Assembly (NCBI GenBank): GCA_016929355.1
Contig: JAFGJA010000033.1
Span: 1 to 8,191 of the forward strand
DNA: 8,191 nucleotides
Source of the DNA: Anaerolineae bacterium
GTDB lineage: Bacteria > Chloroflexota > Anaerolineae > Aggregatilineales > Aggregatilineaceae
Direction of reading: 5' to 3'
Of this stretch, positions 1-5,681 are shown piece after piece. The first letter of the stretch is position 1. Each line of letters starts with the position of its first letter. The position numbers were made by a program, and so were the translations under genes. Under the pieces are notes generated by a model. That model was not told the origin of the DNA. It saw nothing but the letters and a program-made list of their open reading frames with translations, and made no database searches.

Positions 1-1
1 C

Positions 2-913
2 GGTGGTTTGCTTAATGCCACGCTCGGCAACGCTGCCGAATTGATCATCACCATTTTCGCGCTCAAGGAAGGATTGGTCGAATTGGTGCGCGCGTCTATC
101 GTCGGCTCGATCCTGGGGAATCTGCTGCTGGTCATGGGCCTGGCGATCTTCCTCGGCGGGCTGAAGAATGGCATGCAACTGTTTGATCGCCGCCGCGCCG
201 CCATGAATGGGACGCTGTTGGTGCTGGCGTTTATGGCGCTGGCGATTCCGTCCTTGTTTGACGCGACGTTTGTCGAGGAACAGGCGTTTGCATCGGAACT
301 GCTGTTGAGTGAAGGCATCGCCCTGATCCTGATTTTGCTCTATGCCGGCAATGTGGTCTATTCGTTCATGACACCGGGCGAACATGACGAAGCCGGCGGA
401 CATCACCACGAACCGAAATGGTCTACCCGGTTCGCGCTGATGGTGCTGGCGGGAGCCACCATCGGGATCGTGTTTATGTCCGAATTTCTGGTTGGCAGCG
501 TGGAGCCAGTCGTTGAAGAACTTGGTTGGAGTGAATTATTCGTTGGCGTGATCATCGTGCCGATTATCGGTAACGTGGCGGAGCATCTGGTCGCGGTGCA
601 GATGGCGATCAAAAACCGGATGGAACTGGCGATGACTATCGCGTTTGGCTCAAGTTTGCAGATCGCGTTGTTTGTCGCGCCGGTCCTGGTCTTTATCAGT
701 TTGCTGTTCGATGAAAAGTTGGTGTTGGCGTTCAGTATGCCGGAAGTGATCGCGCTGGCGGCGGCGAGTTTTGTCGCGGCGTTTGTCGCGGAGGATGGCG
801 AATCCAACTGGTTCGAAGGCTTGATGCTGCTCGGCGTTTACGTGATTATCGCGCTGGCGTTTTTCCTGCTGCCCGAAGCGCACGAAGCAGCGAGTCACGC
901 GCTGCATTTCTAG
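2..913 (+). CDS. cax: Ca2+/H+ antiporter, Cax/CaCA type (5'-truncated by window edge)
   Basis: This is an inner-membrane cation exchanger that would export Ca2+ in exchange for protons. The reading frame is open from the first complete codon at base 2 and already encodes a conserved motif (GGLLNATLGNAAE), so the true start lies upstream; the TTG at 8 is an internal leucine. Both signature repeats of the family are visible: the first alpha repeat with GNAAE at nt 26-40, and the second with GNVAEH followed by AFGSSLQIALF at about nt 569-676. The visible 303 residues hold roughly eight hydrophobic segments. The two halves are separated by an acidic and histidine-rich loop (GEHDEAGGHHHE, about nt 380-415), where the family normally has its acidic central loop. 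About a quarter of a typical 350-430 aa protein is missing. The gene ends at TAG 911-913 with no T-rich hairpin immediately after it. The family call is firm; ion specificity (Ca2+ against Na+ or K+) is inferred. Confidence 0.9.
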   Translation, partial: GGLLNATLGNAAELIITIFALKEGLVELVRASIVGSILGNLLLVMGLAIFLGGLKNGMQLFDRRRAAMNGTLLVLAFMALAIPSLFDATFVEEQAFASELLLSEGIALILILLYAGNVVYSFMTPGEHDEAGGHHHEPKWSTRFALMVLAGATIGIVFMSEFLVGSVEPVVEELGWSELFVGVIIVPIIGNVAEHLVAVQMAIKNRMELAMTIAFGSSLQIALFVAPVLVFISLLFDEKLVLAFSMPEVIALAAASFVAAFVAEDGESNWFEGLMLLGVYVIIALAFFLLPEAHEAASHALHF

Positions 914-944
914 TACACCCTGGCGGAAGTCGGCACATGGTTTT

Positions 945-996
945 CTGTAGGGGCCGGCCAGCGTGTCGGCCCTGGGCGGACACATTGGTCCGCCCC
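945..996. repeat. Two-hairpin element carrying the CTGTAGGGGC motif
   Basis: The element begins with CTGTAGGGGC (945-954). It contains two adjacent stem-loops: GGGCCG (951-956) pairs with CGGCCC (967-972), and GGGCGGAC (974-981) pairs perfectly with GTCCGCCC (988-995) around a 6-nt loop. The same CTGTAGGGGC decamer recurs twice inside carB on the opposite strand (4144-4153 and 4189-4198), and GTAGGGGC occurs again at 2249-2256, so this is one member of a dispersed family. It lies 31 bp after the antiporter stop. It could act as a transcript-end hairpin, but there is no T tract after either stem. Confidence 0.75.
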
Positions 997-1018
997 TGGT
1001 TAAATATATGCCGCCCCA

Positions 1019-1095
1019 TCCCCAACCCTTCCCCCGCAGGCAGGAGAAGGGAGAAATGCAGGTTTTTGAAGCCCCTTCCTGCTTGCGGGGAGGGA
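1019..1095. repeat. 77-nt bipartite palindromic element (intergenic copy)
   Basis: The first half starts with TCCCCAACCC and contains a CCCTTC/GAAGGG inverted pair (1026-1031 and 1046-1051). The second half (1069-1095) starts with AAG and ends GGGGAGGGA. The arm at 1026-1050 is also a near-exact reverse complement of 1074-1094, so the whole element can fold into one long stem or two separate ones. A copy of the same 77-nt length, with the same ends and the same internal layout, lies inside carB at 3989-4065. I recall similar repeats as common in Chloroflexota genomes. Confidence 0.75.
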
Positions 1096-1239
1096 TTGAG
1101 CACCATTTCAAACGGCCTCTTAACTGGATCGCCCCTTTTGTAATCTTGTTGATGAGTTGCCCCAATGTCTGCGGTAAAATCCCCGCGCTGTTTTTGATTT
1201 TTAAAGCTGTGTTATCCAGGCAAATTTGTGTTCCATCTT

Positions 1240-1245
1240 GAGGAG
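1240..1245 (+). promoter_or_regulatory. Ribosome binding site that fixes the start of the downstream dehydrogenase
   Basis: GAGGAG lies 7 nt upstream of ATG 1253-1255. An alternative in-frame start at 1226 would add nine residues (MCSILRSLY) with no such site and would place the Shine-Dalgarno inside the gene, so 1253 is preferred. Confidence 0.8.
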
Positions 1246-1252
1246 TTTATAC

Positions 1253-2239
1253 ATGCGTCAACAGTTGAAAGTTATTCAATATGGGCTGGGTCCGATTGGC
1301 GCGGCGGCGGCTCGCCTGATCGTCGAGCGCCCGGATTTGGCGTTGGTCGGTGGCGTAGATGTTGATCCGGCTAAAGTGGGTTTCGATGTGGGGACGATCA
1401 TCGGGTTGGATCACCCGCTAGGGATTAAGGTCGTTGAACGGTTGGCGCAGGTTGAGGCCGAGGCGGATGTGGTGCTGCATACAACGAGTTCGTACTTTGA
1501 CCTGTTCAAAACGCAACTTATCGAGATTTTAGAGGCGGGATTGGATGTGGTTTCGACCTCGGAAGAACTGTCGTTTCCCTGGCTTGCCCATCCCGAAGAT
1601 GCCGCCGAGATTGACGCGGTAGCACAGCTTACCGGCCAGACGGTGCTAGGGACCGGTGTTAATCCCGGTTTTCTGATGGATGCGCTGCCCCTGTTCCTGA
1701 CCGCGATCAGCCAGCGCGTAGACCGGATTGCAATGACGCGCGTGGTTAATGCCAGTCTGCGGCGCGGGCCGTTCCAGGCCAAGATCGGCGCAGGCATGAC
1801 CGTTGATGACTTCAATACGAAGATGGCCGCCGGGCGCATGGGGCATGTGGGTCTGCCGGAATCGGTGGGCATGGTCTTTGCTACGCTTGGTCACACGTTG
1901 GTGAAGTATGAAACGGATGTTAAGCCAATCGTGGCTGAGGAACTGGTGAAAACCGCGTATTTCGAGGTGCAGCCCGGTCAGGTGCGCGGCTTGAAACAGG
2001 TCGCGCGGGGCTATACTGAATCCGGCGAATTCATGACGCTGACCTTCATCGCCGCGCTGGATGAACCCAACGAGGGAGATACCGTGCGGCTGTATGGTCG
2101 CCCTGATCTGGAAGTTAAACTCCAGGGGACCAATGGCGATATTGCGACGGTGGCGATTGCGGTGAACGCGCTGCGCCGGGTGCATGAGGCCGCGCCCGGT
2201 CTGGTCACGATGCGCGATATACCGATGGTGACGGTATAG
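1253..2239 (+). CDS. DapB-fold NAD(P)-dependent oxidoreductase, 2,4-diaminopentanoate dehydrogenase-like
   Basis: This is a 328-aa cytoplasmic enzyme with an N-terminal Rossmann domain and a C-terminal dihydrodipicolinate-reductase-like domain. The nucleotide-binding loop is GLGPIG (residues 11-16) after a short beta strand (KVIQY), and an acidic residue follows at the end of the second strand (GGVDVD, 33-38). A conserved TTSS (77-80) and a GTGVNPGFLMD stretch (133-143) match the pattern I know from 2,4-diaminopentanoate dehydrogenase and related proteins often labelled 'dihydrodipicolinate reductase'. RRGPFQAKIGAG (170-181) and GRMGHVGLPES (194-204) are the other conserved-looking blocks. 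It is longer than classical DapB (about 250-270 aa), arguing against lysine biosynthesis. The family uses NAD(P)H to reduce or deaminate small amino compounds. The substrate here is unknown, because neither neighbour belongs to ornithine or lysine metabolism. It stands alone and faces carB. Confidence 0.8.
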   Translation: MRQQLKVIQYGLGPIGAAAARLIVERPDLALVGGVDVDPAKVGFDVGTIIGLDHPLGIKVVERLAQVEAEADVVLHTTSSYFDLFKTQLIEILEAGLDVVSTSEELSFPWLAHPEDAAEIDAVAQLTGQTVLGTGVNPGFLMDALPLFLTAISQRVDRIAMTRVVNASLRRGPFQAKIGAGMTVDDFNTKMAAGRMGHVGLPESVGMVFATLGHTLVKYETDVKPIVAEELVKTAYFEVQPGQVRGLKQVARGYTESGEFMTLTFIAALDEPNEGDTVRLYGRPDLEVKLQGTNGDIATVAIAVNALRRVHEAAPGLVTMRDIPMVTV

Positions 2240-2249
2240 ATTTGACTCG

Positions 2250-2279
2250 TAGGGGCGTATTGAAGCCTATACGCCCCTA
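2250..2279. repeat. Perfect 11-bp hairpin between convergent genes
   Basis: TAGGGGCGTAT (2250-2260) pairs perfectly with ATACGCCCCTA (2269-2279) around an 8-nt loop. It fills most of the 46-bp gap between the stop codons of the dehydrogenase and carB. The position suits a bidirectional transcript end, but neither strand has a run of T after the stem, so it is not a classical intrinsic terminator. Its left arm carries GTAGGGGC, shared with repeats at 947-954 and inside carB, so it may simply be another copy of the dispersed family that also protects or ends transcripts. Confidence 0.7.
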
Positions 2280-2285
2280 AAATAG

Positions 2286-5200
2286 TCACCCGTGATGCTC
2301 CTGTAAACTCCGCACCCGCAAATCCTGCGCCTTGAGCGCCTGAATCCCGTTCACCGCCGCCTGCGCCGCGCTGAGAGTCGTCAGTAGGGGCACGTTATGC
2401 AGCACTGCCGCCGTGCGAATCTGCATCCCGTCGCTGTGGGCAGTAGAGCCAAGCGGCGTATTGATGATCAGGTCAATTTCGCCCGCGCGGATCAGATCGA
2501 CCACATTCGGACTCCCTTCGCTGACTTTGCTGACCGGGCGCACACTGAGTCCCGCCCCGACGCAAAACGCCGCCGTGCCGCGTGTCGCCACCAACTCAAA
2601 GCCCATACGCTGTAAATCGCGCGCGAGTTTGAGTCCGGCGCTTTTGTCGTAATCGTTCACGCTGATGAACACGGTCCCGGACATGGGCAGCGAATCCCCG
2701 GCGGCGATCTGCGCTTTGGCGAACGCATGACCAAACCGCGACGCATGGCCCATCACTTCCCCCGTGCTGCGCATTTCCGGCCCTAGCAGCGCATCCACGC
2801 CCATAAATTTCTTGAACGGCAGCACCGCTTCCTTGACGAAAAAGCCATCAATGCGTGGTTCCTCAAACAGCCCTAATTCATCCAGTGTCGCCCCGGCCAT
2901 AATGCGCGCGGCATAACGCGCGAGCGGCACACCCGTTGCTTTGCTGACAAAGGGAACCGTCCGGCTGGCGCGCGGATTGACTTCCAGCACATAGGCGATG
3001 TCATCTTTGATCGCGTACTGCACATTCATCAGGCCGCGCACGCCGAGCGCAAGGCCGAGTTGTTCCGTGTATTCGCGGATATGTGTCAGATGATACGCGG
3101 AAATTTTGTAAGGCGGCATCACACACGCGGAGTCGCCGGAATGTACGCCCGCTTCCTCGATGTGCTGCATGATCCCGCCGATCACCACGCGCTGACCGTC
3201 GCTGATCGCGTCTACATCGACCTCATACGCATCTTCCAGGTAATGGTCGATCAGGATCGCCTGGCCCGGTGCGGCAGCTAAGGCGGAGTCGATGTAATGA
3301 TTGAGTGCGTCTTCGCTGTAGACGATTGCCATCGCGCGCCCGCCCAACACATACGAGGGCCGCACGATCACCGGGTAGCCGATCTCGGCTGCGATGCGCC
3401 GGGCATCGTCTGCGGTATCTGCCATGCCATTAGCCGGACTCGGAATGTCGAGTTTGTCGAGCAATGCGCCAAACTGCCCACGATCCTCCGCCATGGCAAT
3501 CGCATCCGGCGACGTACCCAGGATCGGGACGCCGTGCCGCACCAGATCCGCCGTAAGATTGAGCGGCGTTTGCCCGCCAAATTGCACGATCACACCCTTG
3601 AGCGGTTGTTCGCGCGCGGCGATATTCAGCACATTTTCGAGCGTGAGCGGTTCAAAATAGAGGCGATCTGAGGTGTCATAATCCGTGCTGACCGTTTCCG
3701 GGTTGCAGTTGACCATGATCGCCTCGTATCCGGCGCGCTGCACGGCTTGCGCCGCATGAACACAGCAGTAATCGAACTCGATTCCCTGCCCGATGCGATT
3801 CGGCCCGCCGCCGAGGATAATGATTTTTTCCTGATCGGTGGGCGGCGCTTCGGATTCGGTTTCGTAGCTGCTGTAGAGATAGGGTGTATAGGATTCGAAT
3901 TCCGCCGCGCAGGTATCGACCACATGAAAGGTGGGGGTGATGCCGAGATCGGTACGGAGAGCGCGGATCGCATCGGCGTTTACCTCACTCCCCGACCCCC
4001 TCTCTACGCCTGGAGAGGGGGAATTGGGTTGAACGTCAAGTTCCTCTTCACAGAGTGGGGAGGGACTTAATAACCACGCCAGATGATCGTCGCCAAAGCC
4101 CATGCGTTTCGCCGCGCGTAACAAGTCCGCCGGGATAACTTCCGCCCCTACAGGTTCGGGAGAGGGGGAAGTGGGCGGAGCAAGCCCCGCCCCTACAGAG
4201 TCGCCATAATTGTTGGTGGCGGGTGAGGTCTGCATCTTGATCGCGTGGGCGCTGATGCGCAGTTCCAGCGCGACGATCTCGGCCAACTGCGCCAGATACC
4301 ACGCATCGATCCCGGTAGCCGCCGCGATCTCGTCCGGCGAATGACCTGCGCGCAATGCTTCCCACAGCGCCCAAATGCGTTCGGCGCGGGGGGTGTTCAA
4401 ACTGGCGAGATCGCCATCCCAGACTGCGCACTCCGGCGTGGGGTAGGGGGGGCGGTTTAATTCCAGGGAGCGTAATCCCTTCAGCAGCGCCTCTTTAAAC
4501 GTGCGCCCCATCGCCATCGCTTCGCCAACGGATTTCATCTGCGGGCCGAGCGTGGGATCAACGCCGGGAAATTTTTCGAAGGCCCAACGCGGCAGTTTTG
4601 CGACGACATAATCAATACTTGGCTCAAAGGCGGCGACAGTGGTTTGGGTGATGTCGTTTTGCAATTCGTCCAGCGTATAGCCCACCGCCAGCAGCGCCGC
4701 CAGTTTCGCAATCGGGAAACCCGTCGCCTTGCTCGCCAGCGCGGAGGAACGGCTCACGCGCGGATTCATCTCGATTACCAGCACGCGCCCATCAGCCGGA
4801 TTCACGGCAAATTGCACGTTCGAGCCGCCGGTTTCCACACCCACCGCGTGCATGACGGTGCGCGCCTGATCGCGTAAACGCTGGTATTCGCGGTCTGTGA
4901 GCGTCATCGCGGGGGCAATCGTGATCGAGTCGCCGGTATGCACGCCCATCGGATCGATATTCTCAATCGAACAGACGACGACGAAATTATCGGCGCGATC
5001 CCGCATCACTTCGAGTTCGTATTCCTTCCAGCCGAGCACGCTTTCCTCAACCAACACCGAATCCACCGGACTCTCGCGCAGGCCAAACGCGACTTTTTCG
5101 CGGAAATCGGCTACATCATAGGCGATGCCGCCGCCACTGCCGCCCAGCGTGAACGAGGGCCGGATCAGGATCGGATAACGCCCGATCTCATGGGCAATTT

Positions 5201-5669
5201 CCAACGCTTCTGCCAGCGAGTGGGCCAAGCCCCCGCGCGGACATGCGAGTCCCGCCTGGATCATTGCGCCCTGAAAGAGCAAACGATCCTCGGCGAGCTG
5301 CATCGCGCCGAGACTCGCACCGATCAGTTCCACGTTGTATGTGTCGAGAATGCCGCATTCCGCCAGTTCAACCGCGCAGTTGAGCGCGGTTTGCCCCCCC
5401 ACTGTCGGCAGCAGCGCATCCGGTTTTTCCTGTTGGATGATGCGCTCGATGATGTCGCAGTTAATCGGCTCGATGTAGGTCGCATCGGCCAGTTCGGGAT
5501 CGGTCATGATCGTGGCGGGGTTGCTGTTGATCAGCACCACGCGGTAGCCTTCCGCCTTGAGCGCTTTGACGGCTTGCGTGCCGCTATAATCAAATTCGGC
5601 GGCCTGCCCGATCACAATCGGACCCGCGCCGATGACGAGAATTGTCTTGATGTCAGTTCGTTTAGGCAT
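2286..5669 (-). CDS. carB: Carbamoyl-phosphate synthetase large subunit, with two repeat-derived inserts
   Basis: CarB makes carbamoyl phosphate from bicarbonate, two ATP and ammonia supplied by CarA, for pyrimidines and arginine. Starting at MPKRTDIKT, as in E. coli, gives 1127 aa against 1073 there; a start 9 nt further upstream is possible but less family-like. The first ATP-grasp half (about 1-400) shows GAGPIVIGQAAEFDYSG (14-30), the AEDR arginine (129), RPSFTLGGSGGG (170-181) and EMNPRVSRSS (300-309). The second half (about 615-985) repeats these as GGGPNRIGQGIEFDYCC (620-636), AEDR (727-730), RPSYVLGGRAM (770-780) and EVNPRASRT (896-904). A C-terminal MGS-like allosteric domain follows (about 990-1115). 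The extra length comes from inserts at about 481-511 and 535-562, in the central oligomerization region and made of palindromic repeat DNA. All visible catalytic motifs are intact, so the enzyme should be functional. It is co-transcribed after carA, 12 nt away. Confidence 0.97.
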   Translation of the reverse strand: MPKRTDIKTILVIGAGPIVIGQAAEFDYSGTQAVKALKAEGYRVVLINSNPATIMTDPELADATYIEPINCDIIERIIQQEKPDALLPTVGGQTALNCAVELAECGILDTYNVELIGASLGAMQLAEDRLLFQGAMIQAGLACPRGGLAHSLAEALEIAHEIGRYPILIRPSFTLGGSGGGIAYDVADFREKVAFGLRESPVDSVLVEESVLGWKEYELEVMRDRADNFVVVCSIENIDPMGVHTGDSITIAPAMTLTDREYQRLRDQARTVMHAVGVETGGSNVQFAVNPADGRVLVIEMNPRVSRSSALASKATGFPIAKLAALLAVGYTLDELQNDITQTTVAAFEPSIDYVVAKLPRWAFEKFPGVDPTLGPQMKSVGEAMAMGRTFKEALLKGLRSLELNRPPYPTPECAVWDGDLASLNTPRAERIWALWEALRAGHSPDEIAAATGIDAWYLAQLAEIVALELRISAHAIKMQTSPATNNYGDSVGAGLAPPTSPSPEPVGAEVIPADLLRAAKRMGFGDDHLAWLLSPSPLCEEELDVQPNSPSPGVERGSGSEVNADAIRALRTDLGITPTFHVVDTCAAEFESYTPYLYSSYETESEAPPTDQEKIIILGGGPNRIGQGIEFDYCCVHAAQAVQRAGYEAIMVNCNPETVSTDYDTSDRLYFEPLTLENVLNIAAREQPLKGVIVQFGGQTPLNLTADLVRHGVPILGTSPDAIAMAEDRGQFGALLDKLDIPSPANGMADTADDARRIAAEIGYPVIVRPSYVLGGRAMAIVYSEDALNHYIDSALAAAPGQAILIDHYLEDAYEVDVDAISDGQRVVIGGIMQHIEEAGVHSGDSACVMPPYKISAYHLTHIREYTEQLGLALGVRGLMNVQYAIKDDIAYVLEVNPRASRTVPFVSKATGVPLARYAARIMAGATLDELGLFEEPRIDGFFVKEAVLPFKKFMGVDALLGPEMRSTGEVMGHASRFGHAFAKAQIAAGDSLPMSGTVFISVNDYDKSAGLKLARDLQRMGFELVATRGTAAFCVGAGLSVRPVSKVSEGSPNVVDLIRAGEIDLIINTPLGSTAHSDGMQIRTAAVLHNVPLLTTLSAAQAAVNGIQALKAQDLRVRSLQEHHG
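3984..4067 (-). repeat. Palindromic element inside carB (second insert; bipartite 77-nt family)
   Basis: The core 3989-4065 begins TCCCCGACCC and ends GGGGAGGGA on the plus strand, the same ends and same 77-nt length as the intergenic element at 1019-1095. CCCCCTCTC (3996-4004) pairs perfectly with GAGAGGGGG (4013-4021) around 8 nt. A second stem runs between 4038-4051 and 4055-4068, with three G-T pairs on this strand. In carB it encodes about 28 residues (535-562), rich in Ser, Pro, Gly and Glu. These sit between GDDHLAWLL and the conserved segment leading to VDTCAAEF; in E. coli these two segments are joined by only a few residues. It has no stop codon in the carB frame. Confidence 0.8.
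4137..4229 (-). repeat. Repeat-derived insert in carB (first insert; CTGTAGGGGC family with 12-bp direct repeat)
   Basis: This stretch encodes about 31 residues (481-511) that have no counterpart in CarB proteins I know. They lie just before the helix ADLLRAAKRMGF, which aligns with ADFLRQLKRKGF of E. coli. It holds an exact 12-bp direct repeat, CCGCCCCTACAG, at 4142-4153 and 4187-4198, spaced 45 bp (15 codons) apart. Between the copies GGGCGG (4173-4178) pairs with CCGCCC (4187-4192). The repeat units read as (S/P)VGA in the protein. The insert is rich in Pro, Ser, Gly and Ala and is probably a flexible surface loop. Exact edges are uncertain by a few codons. Confidence 0.75.
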
Positions 5670-5681
5670 ATCTCTCATCCC

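Larger units (their letters stand above)
914..1252. other. Repeat-filled intergenic region
   Basis: No credible gene lies in these 339 bases. The short open frames here run through palindromic repeats and have no family resemblance. From left to right it holds a two-hairpin element (945-996), a bipartite palindromic element (1019-1095), about 75 bp of unremarkable sequence, and then a more AT-rich stretch (about 1141-1252) that should carry the promoter of the downstream gene. The best -10-like hexamer is TAAAAT at 1175-1180, but the nearest -35-like hexamer (TTGATG, 1149-1154) is 20 bp away, so no promoter is called with confidence. Confidence 0.75.

Noticed and set aside
650..1165. A minus-strand open frame of 171 codons crossing the antiporter 3' end and the intergenic repeats.
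   Set aside because: It runs antisense to the antiporter and through palindromic repeats, shows no recognisable protein motifs, and has no plausible ribosome binding site.
1171..1202. A small GCGG/CCGC stem followed by T-rich sequence, resembling an intrinsic terminator.
   Set aside because: The stem is only 4 bp with an 8-nt loop and lies about 260 bp after the antiporter stop. It overlaps the likely promoter area of the next gene.
914..1252. A CRISPR array or attachment site suggested by the repeats.
   Set aside because: There is no regular repeat-spacer periodicity, no cas gene, and no tRNA or integrase nearby. The repeats are palindromic elements of two kinds.
3981..4229. Possible sequencing error or frameshift in carB causing the unusual Pro/Ser/Gly-rich stretches.
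   Set aside because: The frame is continuous, family sequence resumes in the same frame after each stretch, and the extra DNA has clear palindromic or repeat structure rather than shifted family sequence.
5670..5678. An alternative carB start three codons upstream (MRDMPKRTD).
   Set aside because: It cannot be excluded, but the family start MPKRTDIK matches the ATG at 5669 exactly.
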